DNA of 56,276 nt from CAYXDR01 sp046498185 (GCA_046498185.1 JAWOBE010000014.1:1-56276), one strand, 5' to 3'. Positions 8,298 through 16,797 are shown, numbered from the stretch's first letter. Numbers and translations are program-made. The notes: generated from the sequence alone by a model not told the origin.

Positions 8298-9053
8298 ATG
8301 AAAATAGCAATAGGTTCAGATCACGCGGGGTTCACTTACAAGGAAAAAATTAAAGGCCTCCTGATGGATAGAGGTCATACAGTTGATGATTTCGGCACCG
8401 ATTCCGAAGAACCGGTCGATTACCCTTTATTCATACTTCCTGTGGCCGAAGCAGTCTCAAATGGAAAGTACCAAAGGGGGATCGTGCTGGGTGGCTCAGG
8501 AAACGGGGAGGCAATCGTAGCTAACAGAGTCCCTGGAATCCGCTGCGCCCTATGCTGGAGCATTGAAACGGCCCGTCTCGCCAGAAGCCACAACGATGCC
8601 AACATGCTCTCACTCGGAGCGAGATTGATTTCGATCGACCAAGCACTGGAAATAGTCGATACTTGGCTCGACACCCCTTTTGACAAGGGACGCCATCTCA
8701 GGAGAATCGAGTTGATAGACAAGGCGACGCAGGCGGTTCCAGATACCGCCAGTCACTTAGAAAAAAGTCCCGCTTCGGGAAAGTCCACCGTTAGCGGACC
8801 CCAAAAGGAAGAAAAATCACGTGAAAATTTCGATCTCCTGATTTCTTTCCGGTTTATAAAATACATGGAAGGGAATAATTCTCTGGAATTTGAAGTCGAA
8901 CCCAGCATGAAAAAGCCAACCGTGGTTCATATCCCCTCTGAAAAAACCTGGGATGAGAAATTCCCGGCATGGGCAGCTGGAAGACGCACCGAGATCCTAA
9001 ATCGTATTAAACCGAAATGCTCCCATCTTGACTGGGAATGGAAAGAATACTGA
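8298..9053 (+). CDS. rpiB: RpiB/LacAB-type sugar-phosphate isomerase with C-terminal extension
   Basis: Residues 1-148 form a complete ribose-5-phosphate isomerase B: MKIAIGSDHAGFTYK with the conserved Asp/His, the DFGTDSEEPVDYP loop, LGGSGNGEAIVANRVPGIRCAL and SHNDANMLSLGAR. Many RpiB proteins carry a catalytic Cys in the GTGxG loop; here that loop is GGSGNGE with no Cys. An extra domain of about 100 residues follows a charged linker. It contains FDLLISFRFIKYMEG and ends HLDWEWKEY, and I do not recognise it. Usual RpiB length is near 150. AAAGGA supports the start at 8298. The role is probably interconversion of ribose 5-phosphate and ribulose 5-phosphate. Confidence 0.85.
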   Translation: MKIAIGSDHAGFTYKEKIKGLLMDRGHTVDDFGTDSEEPVDYPLFILPVAEAVSNGKYQRGIVLGGSGNGEAIVANRVPGIRCALCWSIETARLARSHNDANMLSLGARLISIDQALEIVDTWLDTPFDKGRHLRRIELIDKATQAVPDTASHLEKSPASGKSTVSGPQKEEKSRENFDLLISFRFIKYMEGNNSLEFEVEPSMKKPTVVHIPSEKTWDEKFPAWAAGRRTEILNRIKPKCSHLDWEWKEY

Positions 9054-9109
9054 TACCCGAAACCCATCTCGAATGATTTCGGGGTGGACGTCGAGGGTTC
9101 CACTGCAGC

Positions 9110-9772
9110 TCAAGGAAGATGTTTTTCAGGCCAGCCGTGCAGACCGACAAGGTCGACGAAACGGACGCCCATCAGCGGTTGTTCCCGGTAGCTGTATTTC
9201 TCTTTCTGTATACGAACAAGCCTCTGGCTGAACCTGCGCCCAACCGGGACCACCAATCTTCCCCCTTCGGCCAGTTGTTCGACCAGCGGCTTCGGGACTT
9301 CGGGGCCTGCTGCTGTAACGATTATCGCATCGTATGGGGAATGTTCCACCCAGCCCAGGGTTCCATCGTCAACTTTGAAACGGATGTTCTGGTATCCCAG
9401 GCTTCTAAGCTTCGCCTTCGCATCCGTCAACAGCTCCTCGATCCGCTCGACGGTAAAGACCTCCCGCGCCAGCTCCGCGAGTACAGCCGTTTGGTATCCG
9501 CTCCCTGTCCCGATTTCAAGCACTTTTTCCCGGCCTTTGAGTTCCAGCGCCTCCGTCATATACGCAACAATATAGGGTTGGGAAATCGTCTGGTTGTGCC
9601 CCACGGGCAGCGGATAATCTCCGTAGGCGGAATCCTGCTGATCCTCGGGGACAAAAAGATGCCTGGGCACTTTTCGCATCGCCGAAAGCACCCTTTCATC
9701 GGTGATCCCCCGGGAAACCAACTGTCCGGAAATCATCGAATCTCTTGCCCGTTGATGATGTATGCGGTCCAT
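9110..9772 (-). CDS. pcm: Protein-L-isoaspartate O-methyltransferase
   Basis: Repairs damaged proteins by methylating L-isoaspartyl residues with S-adenosylmethionine. The 220-residue chain shows the family-specific N-terminal segment VPRHLFVPEDQQDSAYGDYP, the substrate motif GHNQTISQPYIVA, the SAM-binding loop VLEIGTGSGYQTAVLA, and the later VPVGRR. Length is usual for bacterial Pcm. The ATG at 9772 has AGGGA six bases upstream. It lies alone on the minus strand between rpiB and a membrane protein of unknown function. Confidence 0.92.
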   Translation of the reverse strand: MDRIHHQRARDSMISGQLVSRGITDERVLSAMRKVPRHLFVPEDQQDSAYGDYPLPVGHNQTISQPYIVAYMTEALELKGREKVLEIGTGSGYQTAVLAELAREVFTVERIEELLTDAKAKLRSLGYQNIRFKVDDGTLGWVEHSPYDAIIVTAAGPEVPKPLVEQLAEGGRLVVPVGRRFSQRLVRIQKEKYSYREQPLMGVRFVDLVGLHGWPEKHLP

Positions 9773-9871
9773 GGTTATCCCTGGTTTCCATCCGGCATTT
9801 CCGGATGAACGATGGAGTATTTAAATTAATAATATCGTAAACGGCACGTCTTAAAAATAGAAAACCCATCT

Positions 9872-11164
9872 TCAACCCGAGCGTGACTTCCGGTAGAGAG
9901 TATCTATCTCCCGGCAGGCAAGATCAAACCCATATTTAAAAAAATAAGAAGCAACCATCCTACCGGCGAAGGTCCACCCGGCTTCCATCGCGATTCTTCC
10001 TGCGGAACCCTTCGTAAGCCATCTTGCAGCCTTAACCGGTACGCGGATGCCACTGTATATGTCTTTGAGCGATCGAAAAGTCCTGCCCAGCAATACTGCG
10101 GCGTCTCCTTCGGCCAGCTCGCGAAAACCGAGCAACTTCCCCAGTCTCACACCAAGAATGGCATGCACCGCGGATTTACGCTCGATTCTGGAAAACTCCA
10201 ACAACCAAGCGCTCAAGCGCTCCACCAAAGCCCCAAAAGACGCCTCCTCGATCGGATTCCGGGCGGATGGAAACTGGTCCGACGCAAAAACCAGTGCGGC
10301 GCGTTCGACTGCACGCCGCCAGCGAAGTCCCCATTGCGCGAGGTTCAAAGAATCCGTCATACCCGGAAGGGAGCGCCTGATGTCCCGAATTCTCGGGTCC
10401 GGATATCCTTCTTCGTTGCGCTGAAACCACCTAAACCCGGAGACCTCCGGCTCAGCGGCGTCCTCACTTCCTGCCTTTGGATCTTCTTCGTCATAGCACT
10501 CCACAGCAAGAATGCCCACAGCTAGAAAAAGATCGGTAAAAATACACCTCAACAAAGACATCAAGATGAGCTTATGAGACAGAAAGGCCAACCATGAAAA
10601 GGGATCCGGAAAAATGATAAGCCTGGATCTCAAAACCCACTTGGAAGCAGTATTCCATCTTACCACGGTGCGTACCACAGCACTACGATGCAATTTCAGG
10701 TACCAATGATAAAACATCTTGATATTTCTCAAGCGAAGGTCGTGCAGACGCCCGAAACCGGGGGAGCTCAGCAGCTCTGCAGTCCTTTCCGACATGCGGC
10801 GGGACGCCCAGAGAAGCCTGCCGCAACGAACTGCAAATTCGGGATGCTCAACTTCCGGGTGATAACACCGGGCTACTTCGCGCACCAGTTCGACAAGATT
10901 GATGTTGATTATGTTTCCGGCTTTTGGAAACGGATCCCGATACGCCTTGGTACAACGCTCGATTACCACACCCAAAGCCGCCTTCCTGGCTCCGGAAGAT
11001 TCATCACGTCTGCGGGCAAGGGAATCCAGCTCGACGCGGATTGAACGGTACCTGCGTATCACTTCCCTGAGCCGCCACCATGCAAACAAGGCCAAAGCGG
11101 TTAATCCAATGCCTGCCCATGCAGCTATTCTGAAAAAAATAATTGTATCCGGCCAAGTCAACAT
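9872..11164 (-). CDS. Membrane protein of unknown function
   Basis: I do not recognise this 430-residue protein. It starts with one hydrophobic span (residues about 8-28, IIFFRIAAWAGIGLTALALF) followed by a basic stretch (RLREVIRRYRSIRVEL). A second hydrophobic segment lies near residues 195-220 (FLSHKLILMSLLRCIFTDLF), and an amphipathic C-terminal half holds many Arg and Ala. The middle contains an acidic insert (ECYDEEDPKAGSEDAAEPEV). No catalytic motif is evident. AGAGGA stands just before the ATG at 11164. The next gene is a divergently read AI-2E-type permease. Probably inner-membrane anchored with most mass in the cytoplasm. Confidence 0.6.
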   Translation of the reverse strand: MLTWPDTIIFFRIAAWAGIGLTALALFAWWRLREVIRRYRSIRVELDSLARRRDESSGARKAALGVVIERCTKAYRDPFPKAGNIININLVELVREVARCYHPEVEHPEFAVRCGRLLWASRRMSERTAELLSSPGFGRLHDLRLRNIKMFYHWYLKLHRSAVVRTVVRWNTASKWVLRSRLIIFPDPFSWLAFLSHKLILMSLLRCIFTDLFLAVGILAVECYDEEDPKAGSEDAAEPEVSGFRWFQRNEEGYPDPRIRDIRRSLPGMTDSLNLAQWGLRWRRAVERAALVFASDQFPSARNPIEEASFGALVERLSAWLLEFSRIERKSAVHAILGVRLGKLLGFRELAEGDAAVLLGRTFRSLKDIYSGIRVPVKAARWLTKGSAGRIAMEAGWTFAGRMVASYFFKYGFDLACREIDTLYRKSRSG

Positions 11165-11335
11165 TCGTCCTCTGCGTTCATTTTGAATGGTTAGGTGTCC
11201 TTCCTTGTTCTAATCGATTACGCGCGTCCTATCAACATTCAATAAACACTTTGACTCCATCGGCATTTTACCTCTATAGTCATTGGTTGTGCGTTACCCT
11301 CCAAAAATACTGGATGGAATCTAGTAGAGGACTGG

Positions 11336-12379
11336 ATGAAACGATACGGCTCACAATTCTTCCTGGCGCTGTTCATCTGTTCTTTTGCGCTCCTGTTGTA
11401 TCTCATGGGCACCTACCTTTCCGCGATCGTGCTTGCTGCGGTCATAGCCAGCGTTTTTTATCCACTCTACGTCCGAATTAAAATTTTTTTCAAACATAAT
11501 GAAACAGCCGCGTCCATCGTCATGCTGTTCTGTGTTGTGACGATCCTGTTTTTTCCTTCAGCGTGGTTTGTCGGCGCACTGAGCAATGAAGCCTATGAAT
11601 TTTACATGAACACCCGTGACACGATGACAATCGAGCACGCCCGGCAATTCCTGGAAAGCGACTCAATCTGGATTGATAGAATCAAACGACTCACAGCGTT
11701 GATAGGCATCAATACGTCAGCGGATACCCTTCAAAGCATTGTGAACGAATTAGGCAAGGCAATCGGGCTTTTCCTGTACAAGCAACTGAGTTCGGTGGCT
11801 TCCAACCTATTGAACTTCATCCTTCATTTCTTTATTATGCTTCTTGCGATTTTTTATTTGCTTCGCGACGGGATGAAACTCAAGGAATACATGATTCAAC
11901 TACTCCCTTTACCTGCGATGCAAATCGAAAAGGTGATCAAAAAATTTCATGAAACCGGCCACGCAATCCTTTTGATAAACGGCATTTCCGGAATCATCCA
12001 AGGATTTTTCGGCGGGTTGGGCTTTTCGCTTTTTGGCCTTGGCGCCCCGCTGCTTTGGGGAACGGTAATTTCCTTCATGGCGTTTTTACCGGTCATAGGG
12101 GCTTCGGTGGTTTTCATACCTGCGACAGCTGTTTTAGTGTTGCAGGGTAAAATAAATGTGGCGATCGCATTTCTGGCGTACAATATTTTCTATAGTTCAA
12201 TAATTGAATATTTTGTGAAACCCAGACTTATCGGCGCCGGAATGCATATGAATTCGCTCATGGTTTTCATCGGCATAATCGGAGGCATCAAGCTTTTCGG
12301 GATCATGGGCATCCTTTACGGTCCGCTTATAATAACCGTGTTTATCACGATGGCGGAAATGTACCGCACCGAATATTGA
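11336..12379 (+). CDS. AI-2E family (YdiK/PerM-like) membrane permease
   Basis: A 347-residue protein with the layout of the AI-2E transporter superfamily: two or three N-terminal membrane helices (FLALFICSFALLLYLMG, then IVLAAVIASVFYPLY and the helix around VMLFCVVTILFFPSA), a soluble middle part, and a C-terminal block of five or so helices with the conserved GLGAPLLWGTVISFMAFLPVIGA and the later PRLIG and GGIKLFGIMGILYGPLI. Substrates of this superfamily vary (signals, Na+/H+, small metabolites) and cannot be told here. GAGGA precedes the ATG. Its stop codon TGA is the first part of a dispersed repeat (12377 on). Confidence 0.8.
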   Translation: MKRYGSQFFLALFICSFALLLYLMGTYLSAIVLAAVIASVFYPLYVRIKIFFKHNETAASIVMLFCVVTILFFPSAWFVGALSNEAYEFYMNTRDTMTIEHARQFLESDSIWIDRIKRLTALIGINTSADTLQSIVNELGKAIGLFLYKQLSSVASNLLNFILHFFIMLLAIFYLLRDGMKLKEYMIQLLPLPAMQIEKVIKKFHETGHAILLINGISGIIQGFFGGLGFSLFGLGAPLLWGTVISFMAFLPVIGASVVFIPATAVLVLQGKINVAIAFLAYNIFYSSIIEYFVKPRLIGAGMHMNSLMVFIGIIGGIKLFGIMGILYGPLIITVFITMAEMYRTEY

Positions 12380-12476
12380 CGGCGTCGTAAAAAGTGCCAT
12401 ACCCGCCTTATCGGCGTCGGGGTCGATGGCTCTAGAAATAGAGGAATTTTTGACTTTACGAGGCCGTAGTGATTGA
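12377..12476 (+). repeat. MITE-like dispersed repeat, short copy 3
   Basis: The left end TTGACGGCGTCGTAAAAAGT and the right end GACTTTACGAGGCCGT enclose the first hexamers (TTATCGGCGTCGGGGTCGA). The second half of the core is missing and replaced by a unique GGCTCTAGAAATAGAGG. The left end contains the stop codon of the AI-2E-type permease gene. This is a shortened derivative of the family. Confidence 0.6.
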
Positions 12477-12527
12477 CACGGCGCGGGAGAAAATGAAAGG
12501 GAAAAACCCCATAAAAGGAGTCAACCG

Positions 12528-13016
12528 ATGGATCCTGCAAAAATACTTGAAGGGAAAAAGATTCTGGTTGTTGATGATGAACAAGATGTGCTTGATTTCC
12601 TTGCCGAAACGCTTGACATGTGTAAGGTGGACCTGGCCTCCACCTACGAAGAAGCCGTCGAGTTGCTCGGCAAAAATATTTACCATGTTGCCATCTTTGA
12701 CATCATGGGGGTGCGCGGGTATGATCTTCTAGATATCGCCCGCAGCAAGGATATCCCCGCGTTGATGCTCACAGCTCACGCGTTATCCAAGGACAGCCTG
12801 AAAAAATCGGTCGAACGCGGCGCTTCATATTATGTCCCGAAGGACGAAATGCACCACATCGCCGATTTTCTCGTTGATATCCTTGAAGCCCGGGAGAAAA
12901 ACAAAAACGTGTGGGTTAAATGGTATGAACGTATGAGCGGTTTCTGCGACCGCCGGTTTGGTCCCGGATGGCGGGAAGAAGAACCGGAATTCTGGGACGT
13001 CTATTTACAGCGCTGA
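12528..13016 (+). CDS. Single-domain response regulator (receiver) with C-terminal tail
   Basis: Residues 10-125 are a CheY-like receiver: KILVVDDEQDVLDFL with the acidic pocket, the phosphoacceptor Asp in AIFDIMGVRGYDLL (about residue 57), the Thr of MLTAHA and the Lys of YYVPKDE. A 40-residue tail rich in aromatic and charged residues follows (WYERMSGFCDRRFGPGW, then EFWDVYLQR) with no recognisable output domain. The signal is probably passed by protein contact. AAAAGGAGTC precedes the ATG at 12528. No sensor kinase is nearby. The gene stands just upstream of fructose-1,6-bisphosphatase in the same direction, 140 bp apart. Confidence 0.85.
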   Translation: MDPAKILEGKKILVVDDEQDVLDFLAETLDMCKVDLASTYEEAVELLGKNIYHVAIFDIMGVRGYDLLDIARSKDIPALMLTAHALSKDSLKKSVERGASYYVPKDEMHHIADFLVDILEAREKNKNVWVKWYERMSGFCDRRFGPGWREEEPEFWDVYLQR

Positions 13017-13096
13017 AACGCCCGCGCGTGTCAAACATCGGCGCAACCAACGGGCGACTTCGAAGGAGCTTGCAAGTCCGCCGTTCAGCGATGCCG

Positions 13097-13116
13097 GGGC
13101 GCATAAATATGCGCCC
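13097..13116. other. Perfect 9-bp inverted repeat upstream of fbp
   Basis: GGGCGCATA, two bases, TATGCGCCC. It lies about 40 bp before the fbp start. There is no T-run behind it, so it is not a normal terminator. It has the size and symmetry of an operator for a dimeric regulator, but could be an RNA hairpin in the leader. Confidence 0.35.
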
Positions 13117-13154
13117 GCTTCATTCAAATCAAACACCCAAGAAGGAGGGTTGAT

Positions 13155-14192
13155 ATGAAAAAAAGAGAAGGGGTGGGTATAACGATTACCGAGCACATCC
13201 TAAGCGAGCAGAGAGATAACCCGCATGCCACTGGAGCCTTCACCACACTGTTGAATGAACTGATAGTAGCCGCAAAAGTAATCTCCAGGGAAGTCAACAA
13301 GGCCGGGCTGGTTGACATATTGGGGCCGACCGGAAAAGTCAACGTACAGAATGAACGGGTCCAGAAGCTTGATATTTTCGCGAACCAGGTCATGATCGAG
13401 CGCATGCAGCACATGGGGCAGCTTTGTTGCATGGCCTCCGAGGAAGATCCCGATCTGATCCAGATCCCCCCGAAATACCCTCGGGGAGACTATATCATCT
13501 TCTTTGACCCGTTTGACGGTTCATCCAACATAGATGTAAACATCAACATCGGAACCATTTTCGGTATTTACCGCAGACCCGAGGGTCGATCCACGGAAGA
13601 AGTGCTATTGGATGAAGTTCTACAGCCGGGAAGCAGGCAGGTGGCGGCCGGTTATTTCATTTACGGCTCGAGCACGATCATGGTTTACACGACCGGAAAC
13701 GGAACCGGCGTGCATGGATTTACGCTTTTTCCAAGCATCGGTGAATTCCTCCGATCCCATCCCTATATCAAAATACCCCCCAGGGGGAAAATTTACAGCG
13801 TAAACGAGGGTTATTATGCTTACTGGGATGAAAAAACCCGCGCCCTTGTTGATCATTTCAAGGGCCTCGACAACCAAGGCGGCAAATCTTATACAGCAAG
13901 ATATGTCGGCAGCCTCGTGGCTGACTTTCACCGAAATCTTTTGAAAGGCGGGATCTTCATGTATCCCGCGGATCTTAAAGATCCCAAAAAGCCTCACGGA
14001 AAATTGAGGTTGATGGTGGAAGCAAATCCACTCGCCATGGTGGTTTCTGAAGCCGGAGGCTACGCCAGCGACGGTCACGGACCTATCCTGGACATTGACC
14101 CGCAGCAACTCCACCAGCGTACACCGCTTTTTATAGGCAGCAAGGAGGATGTGGAGCTAGCCGAAAAATACATCTCGGGCAGACAAGAATGA
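13155..14192 (+). CDS. fbp: Fructose-1,6-bisphosphatase, class I
   Basis: Hydrolyses fructose 1,6-bisphosphate in gluconeogenesis. The 345-residue protein has the class I marks: ITITEHILSEQRD at the start, VNVQNERVQKLDIFAN, the metal-site Glu pair in MASEEDPD, and the signature IIFFDPFDGSSNIDVN. Substrate-binding YVGSLVADFHRNLLKGGIFMYP and KLRLMVEANPLAMVVSEAGG follow. GAAGGAGGG precedes the ATG. The stop codon TGA overlaps the left end of a dispersed repeat. In animals this class is inhibited by AMP and fructose 2,6-bisphosphate. A PFK-2/FBPase-2 homologue lies 1.4 kb downstream, so such control is possible here but is only an inference. Confidence 0.95.
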   Translation: MKKREGVGITITEHILSEQRDNPHATGAFTTLLNELIVAAKVISREVNKAGLVDILGPTGKVNVQNERVQKLDIFANQVMIERMQHMGQLCCMASEEDPDLIQIPPKYPRGDYIIFFDPFDGSSNIDVNINIGTIFGIYRRPEGRSTEEVLLDEVLQPGSRQVAAGYFIYGSSTIMVYTTGNGTGVHGFTLFPSIGEFLRSHPYIKIPPRGKIYSVNEGYYAYWDEKTRALVDHFKGLDNQGGKSYTARYVGSLVADFHRNLLKGGIFMYPADLKDPKKPHGKLRLMVEANPLAMVVSEAGGYASDGHGPILDIDPQQLHQRTPLFIGSKEDVELAEKYISGRQE

Positions 14193-14711
14193 TGGCCTCG
14201 TAAAAAGTATCATCCCCGCCTTATCGGCGTGGGGGTCGGGATCGGTATCGGCGTCGAAAAGGTCGCCGGTCAACTTCCGATACCGACGCCGACCCCGATT
14301 TGATATCGATTACGACAACGACAACCGTTTCGCTTCGCTTCACTGACAACGAGTTACATGAAGAAAAATAAAGGCTGTGGCGGGGGTTTCGATGCGGGAG
14401 ATTCATCGGGGAGAAGGTACGTCATGCGGGAGGCTGCAGCGAAAGAGCCAAGGCTTGCGGTTGAATCTGCTTCGGTGCCCATTCACTTATCGGGGTTAAA
14501 AACCGCTCCCACAATAAATAGCGAGTCTTCCTCGTGGAAAACTACGAAATATGAAGCTTCCTCAGCGAAGCCCCCGGCGCGGCCGGAATCCCAAGCTATT
14601 AGCCATTAGCTCTTAGCGGTTAGCGAATCGGAATCCAAAAGCACTACCTGAAAAACAGCCTATACCGACGCCGAGGGACATCGTTGTTTTGACTTTTTAC
14701 GACCGCATCAA
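14190..14711 (+). repeat. MITE-like dispersed repeat, long copy 4 with nested unit
   Basis: This fills the 515-bp gap between fbp and the BI-1 gene. The left half (14190-14300) is the normal repeat: TGATGGCCTCGTAAAAAGTA, then hexamers and GAAAAGGTCGCCGGTCAACTT. The right end (about 14650-14711) is TATACCGACGCCGAGGGACA and TTTTGACTTTTTACGACCGC. Between them lies a unit of about 355 bp (14296-14650) that begins GATTACGACAACGACAACCG and includes CCGCTCCCACAATAAATAG and the TTAGCCATTAGCTCTTAGCG heptamer stretch. Both neighbouring genes end inside its ends. No gene is seen in it; an 83-codon open frame is a by-product of the repeat. Confidence 0.75.
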
Positions 14712-15412
14712 TCCCTGGTCTGGCCGAAGATGCGAAGCAGCATCAAAAACAGGTTTACGAAATCCAGGTAAAGCGATAGCGCGCCGAGAATAGCGCCCTT
14801 CCTCACGACGCCCGCTTCCAGATCTCCAGGTTGCGTCACCGCAAGATTTTTAATTTTTTGTGTATCGTAAGCCGTCAATCCTACGAAAACAAATACACCT
14901 ATATAGCTGATCATCATGCTGAGGCCGCTGCTTCGGATAAACAGATTGACCAATGAAGCTATAATAATTCCGATCAACCCCATCATCAAAAAACCACCGA
15001 ACGATGTGAGGTCCCTCTTGGTCGTCCATCCATAGATGCTGCACGCCAGGAATGTGCCGGCGCATACAAAAAATGTGCTTACAATGGAAGCTTGTGTATA
15101 AACGAGAAAAATAAACGAAAGTGTAACCCCGTTCAAAGCGGAATAAATCACAAACAGCCCGGTCGCCGTCCCGGCGCTCATTCTTGAAATCATTCCGCTC
15201 AACGAAAAAACCATTCCGAGCTGCGCGATGATCAACGCAAAGAAAAGTATCCTGTTCCCGAAAATCATCTGAATGGCAGCCGGAGAAGAAGAAACATACC
15301 AAGCCACAATCCCTGTCAGCCCCAACCCCACAGCCATCCAGTTATAAACGCTTCTTACAAATTCATTGACCCGGACTTCTGTCCTGGTTTGTTCCATTGC
15401 ACGTGCTGGCAT
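14708..15412 (-). CDS. Bax inhibitor-1 (YccA/YbhL) family membrane protein
   Basis: A 234-residue integral membrane protein with seven hydrophobic spans and the BI-1 layout: FVRSVYNWMAVGLGLTGIVA at the start, GVTLSFIFLVYTQASI, the conserved segment GWTTKRDLTSFGGFLMMGL, and the last part FVGLTAYDTQKIKNLA with ASP of the D-rich pore-type site, then ILGALSLYLDFVNLFLMLLR. Bacterial members are proposed calcium-leak channels or interact with FtsH. AGGAGGAAAT precedes the ATG at 15412. The stop codon lies in the right end of a dispersed repeat. Confidence 0.88.
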   Translation of the reverse strand: MPARAMEQTRTEVRVNEFVRSVYNWMAVGLGLTGIVAWYVSSSPAAIQMIFGNRILFFALIIAQLGMVFSLSGMISRMSAGTATGLFVIYSALNGVTLSFIFLVYTQASIVSTFFVCAGTFLACSIYGWTTKRDLTSFGGFLMMGLIGIIIASLVNLFIRSSGLSMMISYIGVFVFVGLTAYDTQKIKNLAVTQPGDLEAGVVRKGAILGALSLYLDFVNLFLMLLRIFGQTRD

Positions 15413-15561
15413 TAATATTTCCTCCTGTCGAATCGCTTCACCGGCACACTTGCCAGTATTTCATTCAATATAGATCACAGGGTGAAAACTTCAAGATTAT
15501 TCGAGCTGATCAGCCTCCGGTTTTAAGTTGCAATTTTCTGCGTCTGCTTTAAAGTCATTTT

Positions 15562-16785
15562 ATGAAAAAAGACAAGCTCTACATCGCGCTGGTGGGTCTG
15601 CCCGCCAGGGGAAAGTCCACGATCGCAAACAGGCTCAGGGATAACCTCCGGAAGGACAACATCAGGGTCCGGATTTTTAACAACGGGGACCTGAGAAGGA
15701 GGCTCACCGATCGAAGCTCTTCAGATCCCGAATTTTACGCTCCAAGCAACACGAAAGGATCGTCTCTCAGGGAGCATATCGCGATGATTAATATCGGCAG
15801 GGCAAAAGACTACCTTGCACGTGAAGGGCAGGTGGCGGTTCTCGATGCAACCCACGCAAGCAAAAAGCGCCGAAACAAACTCTCAAGCCTGCTCGACGAC
15901 CACCCGGTTCTGTTTATCGAATGCATCAACGAAGATAAGACCATCCTCGAGGCAAGCGTCCTCAGGAAGATCATGCTGCCGGAATTCAATCACCTTTCGC
16001 TCGAAGCAGCGATTGAAAGCTTCAACAAGCGAATAAACTATTACCAGACGATCTACAGCCCGCTGGACGATGAACGGGATTTTGTCATACTCGATTCGCT
16101 GCACAACAAAATAATCAAGGAAGAAATCTCCGATACGATCCCCTTTTACGATCGGATCAGGGATTTTCTTGTAACCGACACCGTAAAGAATCTGTTCCTC
16201 GTTCGTCACGGTGAAACCTATTTTAACCTGGAAAACAGAATCGGCGGCGATTCCGAACTAACCGAAAACGGATGGGACCAAGCTCATGCGATCGCAGGTC
16301 ATTTCGGCAAGGTGAAATTTCCATTCATTTTCACCAGCACCAAGAAACGCACCAAACAAACTGCTATCCCTGTACAGGCCGCACAAAAAGGTTGCGAAAC
16401 AATATCATTAAAAGAATTCGACGAAATAGACAGCGGCATATGCGAGTGCATGAGTTATGAAGAAATACGGGAAAAATTTCCGGTAATCTACGGGGCACGT
16501 AAAAAAGATAAGTATAATTATATATATCCCGGTGGGGAAGGTTATGTGACGATGAAGAACAGGATTTACACCGGAATCAAGAAAGCCCTCTACCTCAGCG
16601 GGACGTCGGATCGAATCATGATCATCGGACACCGCGGAGTCAACCGAATGATTCTGGCTCACTTCCTGTATCGCAGGCAGGAGGATGTACCATACATCTA
16701 CGTACCCCAGGACAAATATTATCACATAGTAGCCACTCAGGATAAAAAATTACTGCAGCTGAAACCTTTCATATCGATCAATTGA
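15562..16785 (+). CDS. PFK-2/FBPase-2-like bifunctional kinase-phosphatase
   Basis: A 407-residue protein matching the full layout of eukaryotic 6-phosphofructo-2-kinase/fructose-2,6-bisphosphatase. Kinase half (1-205): P-loop LVGLPARGKSTIANRL, VRIFNNGDLRRRL, VAVLDATHASKKRR (Walker B-like Asp), and YYQTIYSPLDDERDF. Phosphatase half (210-407): histidine-phosphatase motif LVRHGETYFNLENRIGGDS, FTSTKKRTKQTA, EFDEIDSGICECMSYEEI, YPGGEGY and IIGHRGVNRMILAHFL. The second catalytic His is in GHRG, where animal enzymes have CHQA. These motifs argue strongly for a role in fructose 2,6-bisphosphate metabolism, which is rare in bacteria. Substrate is not proven; a polynucleotide or other sugar-phosphate kinase-phosphatase is the alternative. 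Fructose-1,6-bisphosphatase is nearby. Confidence 0.82.
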   Translation: MKKDKLYIALVGLPARGKSTIANRLRDNLRKDNIRVRIFNNGDLRRRLTDRSSSDPEFYAPSNTKGSSLREHIAMINIGRAKDYLAREGQVAVLDATHASKKRRNKLSSLLDDHPVLFIECINEDKTILEASVLRKIMLPEFNHLSLEAAIESFNKRINYYQTIYSPLDDERDFVILDSLHNKIIKEEISDTIPFYDRIRDFLVTDTVKNLFLVRHGETYFNLENRIGGDSELTENGWDQAHAIAGHFGKVKFPFIFTSTKKRTKQTAIPVQAAQKGCETISLKEFDEIDSGICECMSYEEIREKFPVIYGARKKDKYNYIYPGGEGYVTMKNRIYTGIKKALYLSGTSDRIMIIGHRGVNRMILAHFLYRRQEDVPYIYVPQDKYYHIVATQDKKLLQLKPFISIN

Positions 16786-16797
16786 AAAACGGTGCGT

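Noticed and set aside
14358..14609. An 83-codon open frame in the nested repeat
   Set aside because: The sister copy at 25.2 kb has insertions and deletions that break the frame, and there is no ribosome site. It is a by-product of repeat sequence.
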